Position numbers and translations under genes: made by a program. DNA of 64,000 bases, from contig JAWHQI010000719.1 in assembly GCA_033032865.1 (NCBI GenBank), positions 186,001 through 250,000 of the forward strand. Reading direction: 5' to 3'. Shown here one piece after another: positions 11,301-22,700 of the stretch (the first letter of the stretch is position 1; every line of letters begins with the position of its first letter). The notes below the pieces were generated by a model. That model was given only the letters and a program-made list of their open reading frames with translations, was not told the DNA's origin and ran no database searches. Source of the DNA: Dactylorhiza incarnata (lineage: Eukaryota; Streptophyta; Magnoliopsida; Asparagales; Orchidaceae).

Positions 11301-11507
11301 ACCCCCTACTACATCACAACTTAAAAAAGGAGGGCGAGGAAGATGGAGGAAACTTTTGAAGGGGGGAATCAGGTACCTGGGATTCCAAGAGAGCTGGATG
11401 ACTCTCGTGGGATCGATGATCTCCGCATCGGCTCTGAGCAATGATCCACTGAACGCGGCGACGAAGATGAAGATGGATAAGAAGAAGACAGGATGGACGG
11501 AAACCAT
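5333..11507 (-). CDS. P4H: Prolyl 4-hydroxylase with C-terminal ShKT domain
   Basis: Seven exons join in frame to 296 aa: 11377-11507, 11235-11292, 11035-11139, 7121-7178, 6869-7044, 6741-6801, 5333-5634. All introns have GT/AG borders. Residues ~7-24 form a hydrophobic signal anchor. The 2-oxoglutarate/Fe(II) dioxygenase core follows: HYD at 137-139 and H222 are the expected iron ligands, and K232 (GEKWSATKW) the expected 2-oxoglutarate lysine. The last 42 residues (255-296) contain six cysteines ending RKSCGAC, an ShKT domain. Plant members hydroxylate proline in extensins and arabinogalactan proteins in the ER/Golgi. Length and order match the family, and no break was found. Intron 3 is 3.9 kb and holds two MITEs and a LINE; intron 6 holds two MITEs. 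The start at 11507 is chosen because it precedes the signal anchor. The conserved part is secure; intron borders are hand-called. Confidence 0.92.
5780..5983. mobile_element. GC-rich MITE in P4H intron 6
   Basis: It starts GGGTCGGACTGGGACGGCG and ends CCCAAACGGACCC, flanked by TTA at 5777-5779 and 5984-5986. The GC-rich interior resembles the MITE at 2331-2549. It is non-coding. Confidence 0.65.
6064..6291. mobile_element. MITE (GTTTGGCGCGGC family) in P4H intron 6
   Basis: A diverged copy of the MITE family best seen at 56000-56216. It has the shared interior CGTGAACGCCTGACCTCACC and ATCCACTTTTATGTTCAAA. Its ends are GGGTTAATTTGGCACGGC and CCAAATGGACCC, flanked by TTA on the left but TAA on the right. 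The target duplication is therefore degenerate. Confidence 0.7.
7820..8029. mobile_element. MITE (GTTTGGCGCGGC family) in P4H intron 3
   Basis: It begins GGCTCGGTTTGGCGAGGC and ends GCGCCAAAAGGAGCC, between TTG at 7817-7819 and 8030-8032. The interior shares the family's CACGAA..CGTCGTTCGTGAAC and CCAAACATACATTCTATGG blocks. It is non-coding. Confidence 0.8.
8030..9124. other. P4H intron 3 sequence with a local duplication
   Basis: No gene is visible. An ~85-bp block at about 8668-8750 recurs diverged at about 8873-8955 (both contain GTCCTTTGTT.ATAACTAT and GATGTTTCTCT). A short AGCATGTAATTCAG motif occurs near 8950 and 9070, with a partial version near 9030. This suggests local tandem duplication. 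A short GA run lies at 9106-9120. Confidence 0.5.
9125..9398. mobile_element. MITE (GTTTGGCGCGGC family), rearranged, in P4H intron 3
   Basis: Flanked by CAA at 9122-9124 and 9399-9401. The outer ends are GGGTACGTTTGGCATGGC and GTGCCAAACGGACCC. The left part contains a second internal terminus (CGTTTGGCGCGGC near 9180), and the rest runs in the opposite orientation to the copies at 7820 and 56000. It looks like a copy rearranged at its left end. Confidence 0.7.
9679..10761 (+). mobile_element. 5'-truncated RTE-type LINE in P4H intron 3
   Basis: A 21-bp exact target duplication lies at 9658-9678 and 10762-10782. The body encodes reverse-transcriptase remnants: [26 protein letters not shown] and the catalytic FADDII, then a C-terminal stretch with [18 protein letters not shown]. 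It ends in a TTG-type short repeat, as plant RTE LINEs do. Stops and a frameshift (including a 25-bp direct duplication near 10018-10087) break the frame. It is inserted on the strand opposite to the host gene. Confidence 0.9.
9781..10699 (+). pseudogene. LINE reverse transcriptase remnant
   Basis: Two open stretches, 9781-10071 and 10217-10699, carry the RT palm motifs ([20 protein letters not shown]) and the downstream thumb/C-terminal region ([12 protein letters not shown]). An in-frame duplication, shifts and the lack of any endonuclease show it is dead. It belongs to the element above. Confidence 0.85.
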
Positions 11508-12492
11508 TACAGTGGAGGTCGCACGGATCTGGGAGGGGAGACTGCGATGACAGATCAACGGAGTTTCTTCTTCTTGCCGGGTGTAAGACCTTGGAAATAT
11601 TGGAAGATAGCTTGATTTGTTGGAAATGTTGACGATTCACTGGAAACGACTCCGCGTGTTGGAAAATGAGACTTTTTAAAATCATTTTAACTTTATCTCC
11701 GCGATCTGTACATATTGCATCTCTTAAACAAAGATTGTTTATATTAGCAGATCGCTATTGACAGCCCAATGATAATAACAACCAAATAAAGTAATATTGA
11801 CAGTCCAATAAATATTAGCATCCTAAAATAAAAATAAAAGTTAAAAGTCAAATAAACCAAATTTAGTGGAAAAAACTCATCTATTTTCCCACTAAATGGT
11901 AAAGTAAATGAAAAATATTATTTAGGAGGTACAAAAAAAATCAAAGCAGGAAAAAAATAGGAGAAAATATATCAGATTTTGGTAGAGTTCATCGGTGTCG
12001 CTAAAAAATATCCAAAGGAGTTTGACGGTGTCGAAGGGTTCTTCTTCGGTGGTTGTGAGTGACCGGCGGTGAGATATCAGAAGTTTTCGGGGGATTTCGA
12101 TGAGCACGGGAAAAGACGGGCAAAAATGAAGACTCTTTAAGTGGGTCTGCTGTTAAAGAAGAATCAAATCATTCCAGCTCCGTTCATTTGGCAGGAAATG
12201 AGATACAAGAATTGGAATTAGCCTAATTCTGATTCCAGCGGGATTTGGAATTGAAGTTGATTTCTAATTCTACTGTTCGACTGAATGCAAGAATCCTGTC
12301 AGAGGAATTAGAATTAGTAATTTCATAGTTCAGCTACATATTAGAAATTAGTGGATGGAATTGATAAATTTAAATTTAAAACAATGACATAATTGAAAAT
12401 TTAAATTTAATACAAGAATTATTGTCTCAGATGCAAACTACTCATTAATAAATAAGATTCCTCGTTTGCCTATATTAGTTTTAATATATAAG
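11508..12492. other. Upstream region of P4H and intergenic spacer
   Basis: This should hold the P4H 5' UTR and promoter (minus strand). I see no unambiguous TATA box. A TTGGAAA-type motif recurs between 11590 and 11665. The stretch 12150-12330 has repeated AATTGGAATTAG-like words resembling 47860-47975, possibly a small degenerate repeat. No convincing coding exon. Confidence 0.4.
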
Positions 12493-12991
12493 GGCGCTGA
12501 TATTAGCACTACAGTTTTGGCTATCCGCACTAACGGCTATCCGCAAGCATCATATTGCGAATTGGCTATCCGCAAGCATATTTTTTATTTACACACCAAT
12601 ATCTTTTTGATTTTTTTGGTCTTTTTAGAGATGTAAAACTTATGCAATATTGAAGTAGCCCATAAAAATGAAAAAAAAAAGATACTATGAGTAGAATTTC
12701 ATCAAAATGAAACAAAACAACATAAAATAGTATCAAAATACATAAAATTTATCAAATCAAGCTTGCAAAAATATCATTGAACTTGTGATTCCTTTCATGT
12801 CTCCTTCCTTTCCAATTTTTCACCTACATAAATGAAAACAAATTAATTTAATAAATATAGAAGTGTCATTAAAATTAGGAGTATGAATTTTTGAAAGTAA
12901 AGTAGAGTACCTCCTTTCATTCCATATCATAAAATTGCACCATCCCGGTTGCCGTTTTTGCGTTTATAATTCTTTCGTTGTAATATATTTT

Positions 12992-15592
12992 CTAACCTTC
13001 TGCTATTTGTTCATGGTATCGCATCCAAGTTGAAAAAATTTGTGGTATTGGAGAGCAATCTTTTAACATCAACTGAATGAAGTGATTATCATTTAAGAAG
13101 CCAATGCAAACAAGAGATGGTATTTCCGGCATCGATGAATGCAGAGGAAAAAATGTCAAGCTTTGCACTTTAGAAAGTTGAACCAAAGCAATATTATAGC
13201 ATGAACTGATAATAAGTCTCATATCTGGCATTGTCATCCACTTGGTAAATGGTGCTGGAGTGTCCGTGCATTGTACGGATAACAATAATTCTTCATATCT
13301 TTTGCGACCGAATATAAGACCATATAAAGCATTTCTATTTTCAAGTTCCCATTGTAGATCTAGTCTTACCTGTGCCCAACCTCCTTCAATATTCAAAGCC
13401 TGGCTGATAACACGGTACCCACAGTGCCCATCTCCCAACACGTCCAAAGCATCTGTAATATGTTCCGACCAATACGGTGCAAACTTCGGACGTACCTTGT
13501 CAACAAACTTTATGCTCTTACGAATTGGCAACTTATTTCTTTTGGGGATTTTGTTATTTTCCATGACCTTATCTTCCAACAATGCGTACTCGAAATGTGA
13601 GGGTAGTCTTTTGGTTGATAAAACATCTTCTTTAAATTTCTTATTACTACCCTTTGGCCTACCTTTCAACTTTATTGGTACAGAAGGTTCCATGGTTTGT
13701 GCCGATGTTGGATTTATAAGCTCCCTTAACTTTCTTTTTAGCTCCTGTTTTTGTTGTTTGTTCGAGTCATAAAATTTTTGTGTGATCCCTTCAAGTTCGG
13801 TATCGATGTTGTCTTCAATATCTACCTCAAATCTTTCATTTAACACTAACTTTTTCCAATGTCCATTAATCAACCATAAAGGGATTCCTTTTGAGTTTGT
13901 AACATATGGAAGTAATTCATGTGCGCATGGCAAACCCAAAGTATATCTTTTCAAATGCGTGCATTCATTAGCTTGCTTGAAGTGTCCTCTTTTAATTTGA
14001 TCTTCTTCCTCTTTAATGATTTTTAATGCTTGTATAGACACTTTTCCAACCAACTCTGAATACAAAAAACCATTGAAGTCATTGCTAAATTTGATGCAAC
14101 TTTCTCCAAATGATCTTTTAATGTCAGTATGTTGAAGGTTTATCATTTGGTCAAAGATTTTCCATACAGTGGTGAAGTTTCCAATGGACACTTCTAAGAA
14201 TTTTTTCAATAAGCTATGTCCCCCATCCACACGGTTTGTGCTTGAATTTCCAAAATGTAGAAACTTATCAATCCATGCTGAAACAAAACATTCTTTATAC
14301 GGCTCTAACCATGTCGTAGTAACATACTCTAAAACTTTAGAGTGCAATGTAGAAAATCGAGCAATTAGTTCGTTGAAACATCTTTTGAAATCATTTTCTG
14401 AATCAGTTTCTATCAACTTTTGTCATTCAAACATAAAGCTTTCAAAATCTTTGCCATTACTAAACAACTTCTTACAGCGTGCCAAAATATTTCTGTTAAT
14501 GTGTACACGACATAAAATATTTTTGGCCTTCGGAAATACTGTTTTAATGGCATTCAACAATGCAAGTTCTCTATCCGTTACCAAAACATTTGGACTGTAA
14601 TCTGGAGGAAATAAAGACTTGAAGCAATGCAAAGCCCATTCATAGCTAGACTGTGTTTCATCTGATATGAAAGCAAAACACGAATAAAAAGATTTGGTTG
14701 TTGATGTCATTCCAACAATGCTTAACAACGGCATCCGATACCTGTTAGTCTTATAAGTGCAGTCTAGTACAAACACGGTTGGAAACATATTTGCCAACTT
14801 AATTGAAACCGGATGTGCAAAAAATAAGCTCTCTAGTTTTTGAGTGCTTTCATTGACCTTGTTGAAGCTTACATAACATGCACGATTAATGAGCTTGTAC
14901 AAAAACTGGATGGGAGAAAGACCATCTAACTCCTCTTTCTGCAACTTTGCACGTGCATTATAAATAGTTCTCATCACTGAAGTGTTGCCAATATTTTTAT
15001 TCTTAACAGCGGTTAAGATTTTCCGTGGTTTGACACCTGCACTAAACATTTCCTTTACTAGTTTTTCTTCCTCTTCTTCTAATCTCCCCGCAAATGCATG
15101 CGCTTCCCACAAAGCACCTCAAGCCTCCATTCATCCATATTAGCTACTTTCACCCCTTTAAGGGAAAATAAGCAACCACATCGCTTAGATGTTGATTTTC
15201 GAAGACCCTTTTTAACACAGTCCTTCTTATTCTGATTCTCTCTATAATAACCACTTCTATCACACCCTAAAATAACACGTGGTGTGAGACGCCCAATGAC
15301 TTTATCCGATGTCTTTATTGTGATGACGTAGCCAAGGTTTTTACTAACGCATCTACACCAGTCAATCAACTCTTCCTTTGAACATAAAATTTTATCGGTT
15401 TGGAAATGATTGCTCAAATCAACTTGAAATTGATCTTTTTCCCTGGTTTCATTTTTGGAATCTTCGAAAAGCACAAAAAATAACAAAAAACTTTTAATTA
15501 CTTGCATTACAAGGGCTTAAAAAATATATAATTAAGAGCAACATCATACCAAATAGAACAACGGGAGAATTTAGCAATGCTTCGGAATTCAT
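12992..15592 (-). pseudogene. FAR1/MULE transposase fused to OTU-like cysteine protease
   Basis: Exon 1 (15550-15592) starts MNSEALLNS; an 88-bp intron (15462-15549) joins it in frame to exon 2 (12992-15461). Domains in order: a FAR1-type N-terminal region (RPRVILGCDRSGYYR-like and KRCGCLFSLKG); the MULE catalytic domain with VLDCTYKTNRY, VTDRELALLNAI and CRVHI; a SWIM-like YTLGLPCAH; a basic linker; and an OTU-like domain with DVLGDGHCGYRVI and later NDNHFIQL (catalytic Cys and His). Two breaks: a frame-changing deletion near 15080-15112 removes the FAR1 histidine end, and TGA at 14423-14425 replaces a sense codon. It is therefore probably inactive, though the frame is otherwise open. OTU fusions occur in some plant MULEs; what the protease does there is not established to my knowledge. 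Confidence 0.85.
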
Positions 15593-16315
15593 TTTCCCCC
15601 AACGTTATACCCTAAAATCAGAGCATGATGTCACTGAATATGAATGTGCATACTCAATATATGAATCACTCAATAGATAGGCATAATAATATATGAATGT
15701 GCATGTCTCATTGTAAATTTTTTTGGCAGAAATTGTAATACCTTAGATGAACAAGACAATAAACAAAATGGTGAAGATGTATGGAATCAACTGCTTCCAA
15801 CTGGCGATCTTGGGCTGAAACCAAAAAATAAGAACAAAATGAGAATGGAGGAGAAGAAAGAGGAACGCTGCTTTAATGAAAACGAAATTTTCTGTCCACG
15901 CCATAGCAGAAATGGACGACGCCGGAGCAGAAATGGAGGACGCAGGAGCAAACTCACAGAAATGGACGACGGCGGCGGCGGATCGCTGGAAGATGAAGTG
16001 ACGACGGCGCCCTTTTAGTTTTTTACAGGCGCTGAAACGCAGAAATGGACGGCGGCGGATCGCAGAAATGGACGAAGGCGCCGGAGAATCAGACGACGGC
16101 GGCGGATCGCTGGAAGATGGATCGCGAGTGGTGGGCGTCGGATCGCAAGCAGAAGATCGCGATAGGAGGCGGCGGAATCGCGATTTGGGGAAGCGATTTG
16201 GGGAAGATGAAGTGCAGTGCGTGAGGCGTTAGTGCGGTTAGCCGATTAAAAAACCCTAAATATTAAATTTTAAGCAGTGCGCTTAGCAAAAACTGCAGTG
16301 CGGTTAACACCGGCC
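15593..16315. other. 5' non-coding part of the MULE
   Basis: GC-rich leader with repeated GGCGGCGGATCGC and GCAGAAATGGACG words between 15890 and 16160, followed by the right terminal repeat. It presumably holds the transposase promoter and 5' UTR. No ORF is recognisable. Confidence 0.5.
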
Positions 16316-16539
16316 ATATATAAAGAGCTAAATAAAATCATTATAGAGGATCTAAAATTGGAGATCCATCCATTAACAGTTAACCTAATATGAATAATAA
16401 ATACAATAAATCATGAACTTTAAATACAATAATAAATACTACTTTAATCCATTAGATGCCATCATATAGAAAAGTATAAACTAAAATGACTAAACTTAAG
16501 TAACACTCATTAGATGTTAGCATAAAGAACACTTTATTT

Positions 16540-17280
16540 TGTTGAGATTTCCGGTCGCGGAAGCGAAATCCCCAAGAACAACTAAATACAGAGTCGCAAG
16601 AAAATACGTACTTCGCACAATTTTATTAGCATAATGAAATTAATAAGTATTCAAATTAAGAGATACAAATCCGAAAATATACTGCAAAAGAACTCGGACT
16701 ACGAAAATCTGCAGGAGTAATATGAACTTGACTGCAATCCGCAAAACGGACGCACAAGATTCGTACTAGAACGAACCTTCGTCGTCGTCAGACGACCAAC
16801 CTCCGCCACCAGGCCACCACCGAGAAGAGATCCAAGTCAGGACTTCACCTTGCCGCAAACACGCAGCAGGCCAACGTCACCATTTGTGCACAACCGTCAC
16901 CGCCTACGAGCATGCAACCATCTAGCACCACGCACCTTGTCGCAGCCCGCAAATCTGACGCATTGTCGTTGCCCGCACGCTTTCGCTCTTCAATACCGAT
17001 GCAGCCCGCAATCGGATGTCGACGCTCACCGTCGTCTTCGGCTGTGCACTACCACTCTCCTCTTCAGGGCTTTGCCTCTCTTTGGTTTGACATTTTGGTG
17101 TGTCTTTTATAGCTTGTCACCCTCTCGAGCTTTTATAGAGTCATTTCACATGTCTTATCTTATTTCCAAGAAGCTTCCTCTTTCAAAGCACATGAGTGGC
17201 TTGAAGAAAAGTCTGCATTGACGAATGGTAGGTGGGAAAAATGAAACATGTGGGTTTGACTTTTCAAAACCAACCCAACA
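16540..17280 (-). repeat. Copia-A left LTR (3' LTR, uninterrupted)
   Basis: It starts TGTTGAG and ends CCCAACA, forming the usual short inverted ends, 741 bp. It aligns in three blocks with the right LTR. This copy supplies the empty-site sequence for the two insertions there. The right edge is set from the terminal CAACA and could be off by some tens of bases. Confidence 0.7.
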
Positions 17281-17419
17281 ATTACCACTTTGGTTTGAAT
17301 TTCAAACATCACATTCTGCACAAATTAAAGCATCATCTACACAAAGTAATATCTGCACAAATCACCAATCTGCACGAAACACCACCTCATGCATGAGGCG
17401 TCAGCCGACTTCTCGCAAG

Positions 17420-17839
17420 TTGAACTTCAACTTTGCTCAGGTTCACCTATGAGATGTCGACGCACCCAGATTGTAAAAGCTGTCTCGCCCAACACGAGTC
17501 ACAGAAGGGTGATTCACTGCACCACCTCGACCATTCATCATGTCACCCACATAAAATCTTGGGTGTACCACCTCGCACTGTGGCCCACATCGGTCGGTAC
17601 AGACAACCGAACTGCACAACTTTCATGAGCACGACACATCTGCGTGTCACCGTTAGAACTCATTTTCTCGCCGCAAAGATGCAATCACCCGAGTCTAAAC
17701 TGCCCAACGATATCAGATTCTTATGCAGCTTATGCACCTGATGTACCCTCTCAAGCATGCGCATCACCCCATCATGCATCTGTATGTCCACTGTCTCTAT
17801 GTTTGTAACCTCAAAATTAACCTGGGTCGTCACAAAATT
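17420..17839 (-). pseudogene. Copia-A pol remnant after the protease
   Basis: Minus-strand translation gives VDIQMHDGVMRML..HKNLISLGSLDSGD, the conserved segment that follows the protease in Copia polyproteins. Stops then appear, and the integrase and RT regions are absent. The frame would connect to the protease fragment at 35593 if the CACTA element were removed. Confidence 0.75.
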
Positions 17840-17861
17840 GCACTACAACAAAATAGAGATA

Positions 17862-18030
17862 TAGCAGCGTTTTTCTTGCGGCGTTTTTAAAAGCGCCGCA
17901 ATATGTTTTTGCTTTTGCGGCGCTTTTACTAGAAAACGCCACCAATACATCATATAAGTATTTGGCGGCGCTTTTTATTGAAAAACGCCGCAATAACATA
18001 AATTATTCGCCGCGTTTGTTTATAAAAAAC
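17862..18030. repeat. CACTA left subterminal palindrome array
   Basis: Several copies of GGCGTTTTTAAAAGCGCCGC-type units in alternating orientation lie just inside the left terminus. Such arrays are the usual transposase-binding regions of CACTA elements. The matching array is at the right end. Confidence 0.8.
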
Positions 18031-18865
18031 GCCGCAGCAAGTTTCCCGCTTAAAAATTTAGTGAAATTTTATTTCCCGCCAATATAGGTTTACTTTTCCA
18101 TTTTAAGTCTTTCGCTCGTGTAGTAAATTTCATTTTCCCCTAAAAATTTAGGGGAAAAAAATAAGCTTTCGCTCCTTCACATTGTTTCGCTTCACTTCTT
18201 CGTTCCGATTGCGGTTCCATTCGATCGAGACAGGGATGGGAGAAATTCCAGAGAAGAATGCCACGAAGATTCCAATCTCGCCGATAAACCTCCAGAAAAC
18301 TCGGCAAGCATCCAAAGATCCCATACACCTTCTTCCCCTCCTTCGTCCTATGCTCTGATGTATGTTATTTTGTTTTCTCCCTGCTTTCATCTGACCTAGG
18401 ACTGTGTTTTTTGTCTTTTTATTTGTTTTGCTCTGCTTTCAGCCCACCTACAACAGTAGCTTTTGCTTCGTTTCTCACCTCCTCGGTGAACCTCTAGAAA
18501 ACGCCGCGAGCCATCATCTACCACGACAAAACTGTGGACTGCATCCAAAACTCATGTAAGCCTTCTTCCCATTCTTCCTGCTATTCTTAAAAAAAAATTC
18601 CTGGTTTTTGCCTTGTTTTCTGCCCAGTTGGGGCTGTGATTTTTGTTGTTGTTTTTTCCGGGTACTACTGTCCCCAAAATCACCGAAGATTTCATCACCT
18701 CTAGGTTCAATTCTATCCAGGTAAAGTTCAGTTGATATGGATTTCAAATAGTCTCATTGTTAACACTAGTTTTCAGGCTGGTTTTCGGATGACCTCTCTG
18801 AGAACTCATTGGACAATGTTGGACTTCTTCAAGATCAGCTTGAGTGTTTTTCGTATATTAATAGA
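18031..18865. other. CACTA left interior
   Basis: No recognised gene. Short minus-strand frames (18140-18390, 18514-18747) have no family match. Two similar blocks contain CTCCAGAAAAC/CTCTAGAAAAC, possibly an internal duplication. It ends where Copia-B inserted at 18866. Confidence 0.4.
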
Positions 18866-19089
18866 TGTTGTTTATAGGGTGTCTACTTTATCACCTAGAG
18901 GGGTGGTGAATAGGTTTTTCAAATTATGTTATCCCCTTTTAGGTGTTCTTGATTTCTGGTTAGTAGATCTGTAAAGTAAAGAACAAACCACAGAAAGCAC
19001 ACAAAAGATCTATAGAGGTTCCTCAAGACCGGATGTCTTGAGTAGTCCTCTGTCCCTCTGCGCCTACCCAGCAGTGTGCTAGGTTCGGC

Positions 19090-19440
19090 AAACTCCGGCA
19101 AAAACTTCAGGCCCTCAATCCTTACAACACAAACCCGCAAGTCCCAACAGCCTAGGCCCGCAAGCCCATACTGCCCCCGAGCCCGCAAGCTCGAAACTCA
19201 GGCCCTCAAGCCCTACAATACGGACCCGCAAGTCCCAACAACCTAGGCCCGCAAGCCCCTACTGCCCCCGAGCTCGCAAGCTCGACAAATCGCACCCGCA
19301 AGTGCACTGCCCTGGCCCTCAAGCCTCACAGCTCTCTAGCCCGCAAGCTAGACGGTGTCAGACCCACAAGTCCACTGCCCTGGCCCTCAAGCCTCACAGC
19401 TCTCTAGCCTCCAAGCTAGACAAATAGGCCCGCAAGCCTT
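19090..19440. repeat. CCCGCAAG minisatellite in the Copia-B left LTR
   Basis: Degenerate tandem units of about 20-40 bp built around GCCCGCAAGCCC / GCCCTCAAGCC alternate with CTGCCC and CCTAGG words. The corresponding array in the right LTR is at about 30565-30910. It is part of the LTR, not a separate element. Confidence 0.8.
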
Positions 19441-19783
19441 TACAAGAGATTACAGTAATAAGACTGTTACTTCTGCCGGATGAAGATTGACAACTTTAGC
19501 CTGTTGAAGATTGACTTCTTACGATTGAAGAAGATTTTCTGATTCAGATCTTTGACAGCGCAGTTCTTCTTCAATCTTTACTCTTTGCCTGATGAAGATC
19601 AGCTTCACTTATCAGTCGATGAAGATGACTGATTCTTCAAAGTGCACTTGATGCTTGCTCTCTACTTGATCTTCTTCATTTCCGCCGAGAATACTGTTCT
19701 ATTGAAGTGTAGCGGCGGGATTCTTTCTTTTTATTTTCCTTTCTCTTGTTGATCGATCGATTGATTCGTTGATAGATTGATAC

Positions 19784-22700
19784 TGTAACATCCCCCAAAC
19801 AGCTAGACCCCTAAGTTGGTTTTGTCATGATTAGGTCATGACAAAACCATAGGAAGAGCTCAAGACCTTGGGAGCTTAGGTGAGAAGGAGAAAACCCAAG
19901 TGGTCTGCAAATAGCAATTTTCAGTTATCAAGCCTAGGGTTGGACTTTAGGGCCCCACCTTGAACCTTGACCCTACCTATACCTTCCTAACCCTTAAGGG
20001 AAGTCAATGGAGCCCAAATCACCCTTTGGGGTCAACCCAATTGGTCAAAATTGACCAAAGTCAACTCGAGCTTAATTTTGGTCAAATTACCCCAATTTAA
20101 CCTAATCTAGCCCAATCCATTTGGGCTAGGCCCAATTAAAGAGATCCACAATCTAGTGGGTCTGCTAATTTCTGAAATTACCTCTTAAAATCTGTATTTG
20201 GTGATTAGGAGAGAGAAAAGGGAAGTTTCCCCCTAATCGGAGAAAGAGAAAGAGAGCATTCATGGAGATTAAATGTTATTGATCCTTCAATCCCTCCCCA
20301 ATTGATGAGCATTCACCTCCCCCTTCAGTTACAATCGAATTTCTGGAATTTTCTATGGCCAAGGGTGCTGAATTAAAAGGAAATTTGACGTAACCGAAAT
20401 CTTGTTAATGACCATTAATGGCTTTTAGGAATAAAGCCATCCCAAGCCCGAATTGAAACCCCCATTTCCTTCAGTGCTCAGAGATGAAGAGATCCCCCAA
20501 CTTTCCAGTGAGAATCGTGCAGAGGAATCCTAGATCGGCATGGCACCGAAAGCCCCAGCACCGTCAATGGCGACTCGTGGGAATTCACGCCACCAAGCCC
20601 CCACACAGGTCCGATCCTCTTCTCCTCCCTTGGTGCTAGATCTTTTCAAAATTTGGGGCTTGATCTGTGTTCAAAAGGGCCCGGATTGTGCTTCCGAAAG
20701 GGTGCAAATCGTACTCTTTTTCCCTCCTCTAAAATCCCGATCCGACCACCTCCAGCCGGCCAACCACCCCTATCGCCGGCCACCACCTCAACAGAGGTGG
20801 TGGTGGCATTGGCTAGCCGGAAAGAGGCATTGTTTACGTTTATATTCATTTCATTCGTCGCACGCAATTGTGCGTTCGTCGAACGGAATTCTGGATTCGT
20901 CGAACGGAAATGGTTCGTCGATCGCGTTTTAGACTTCGTCAATCTGATAGTTGAGTTCGACGAACTGATATTAGAGTTCGTCGAACAGAATTCATTTCGT
21001 CGAACGCTGGCTTTACTTAGTCGAACGCAGATTTAATCTGTTTTCGTCGGGCGCAGTCAGTATTTCGTCGAACGCAAATTTATTCTGCTATCGTCGAGCG
21101 CTGTTTGATTTCGTCGAACGCAGAGTTTAATTCGTCGAACGCAGGTTATATAAGATTTCGTCGAACGCAGAGTTTAATTCGTCGAACGCAGCTTATATAA
21201 GATTTCGGCAAACGCTGTTCACAATTCGTCGAGCGCAGTAAACATTTCGTCGAACGCAGAATCCCTTATATAAATAAATGTTTATGTAATTTCTGTCACA
21301 TATTTTGCTGTACCTAGATTTAATTATTAAAAATACTTAGGGTCCTCCGATCAAAAAATGGTCAACATCAAAGTTGTAGCCCTTGGAGTCTACTGTGTTT
21401 TAAAATTGATTTCACCCCAGAAGGAGTTCTGTAGCTCCCTGTAGATAAAAAATGGTGGGACTGGTCCCTAGGGTAGGGCAGTGACTCTTTCCTTCATATC
21501 TTTTTATTAGTAGATGCTATGCCTTGATATTTAAAACCTAGGCTAGTTACATACACCCACACAATATGCTAAAAGATGGGATTTTTAGGAGAATATTTTT
21601 CTAAGGTTTTTGTAATAATTTCATAAATCATATATTAATTAATTAGTAGGTCAAATGACCCCCAATGCCCTCCAAATTTTGGTGGGTGCTCCTTAGGGTT
21701 ATGTTATGACCCTGGTAAAAATCTCAGCCCAATTGGGACTGTTTTAGTTTGGATTTTGGCTAGACTAAGTTGGGTCTAATTAGGTCAAAGTTAGGGCATG
21801 GTGTTTATCTTGGGATGTTGTGGTCAGAACTCATCACCATGAGTTGAAACCTTGGCCACTGGATTAGGATCACCTAAAACACCCCCATGAGTGAGTTGGG
21901 GTGGTGTGGAGGTGGATATGCCATAGGATCCTAGATTTACCCCTTGGGGTGCATGTAGAGCTTTGTGAAGGGCATGTGGTCAAAAGCTATAGAATGGTCA
22001 TGAAACTTGGTGGATAAGTTCATAGGGGGTAAATAGGCCCTAGGTAATTTTATAAGAATTTTAGGAACAATTATTACCTTTGAAATAGGTCATAACCCCT
22101 TTAAGGAAATTCCTTATAAGAGAAATTTACATGCTTAAATGGCATTGGATGATGATGAAACTTTGATAGTGTCTTTGTTATCATGATATACACCTTTGGT
22201 ATTTTTTGTGTATTTAATTGAATGATTTAACCAGTACTTCATTCACAAAGCATTTATTTTGTCTTAGGCTTAAGAAAAATAATTAAGGATCCAATACTCT
22301 TTGTTAAATTGTAAAAATTGGTGATAGGACATTTCAGAGCATTTGAAAACTCTGTGATTTTTTATATAATTTTTGGAGACATAAATTAGTAGGCTACTTC
22401 ACAACTTATCTTATTTGAGGCTTTATTAAAGTATTTATTTAAGTGGGAAAATGATTTCCATAAATCCGGAAACTTAGTCAGTAGACTTTTCTGATGAATA
22501 CAAGAGCTTGGTATTTTTCCCATAATTTTGGTGTAGATATTTTGGTGGTTCCTTCATAAATCTACAAGTTCGGATAGATGACAAATAATAAAAATAGAGG
22601 ACAATTTTTTACTGTAAAAATATGATATGTTGTATTTGATGTTATTTAGTCATCATAGATTTATCATAATTTTTGGAGAGTCATATCATAAGAAGTCCTT

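Larger units (their letters stand above)
12493..16315 (-). mobile_element. Mutator-like element (MULE) carrying transposase with OTU domain
   Basis: The ends are inverted (GGCGCTGATATTAGCACTAC and, from the right, GGCCGGTGTTAACCGCACTG, both followed by CAGTTTTxGCTA). They are flanked by nearly identical 9-mers, ATATATAAG (12484-12492) and ATATATAAA (16316-16324), the MULE target size. The interior holds one minus-strand transposase gene. The TATCCGCA/GTTAACCGCA words in its ends recur in the small elements at 3267, 4010 and 54560. Confidence 0.85.

Noticed and set aside
11356..11550. Plus-strand frame over P4H exon 1
   Set aside because: Antisense shadow of the signal-anchor exon.
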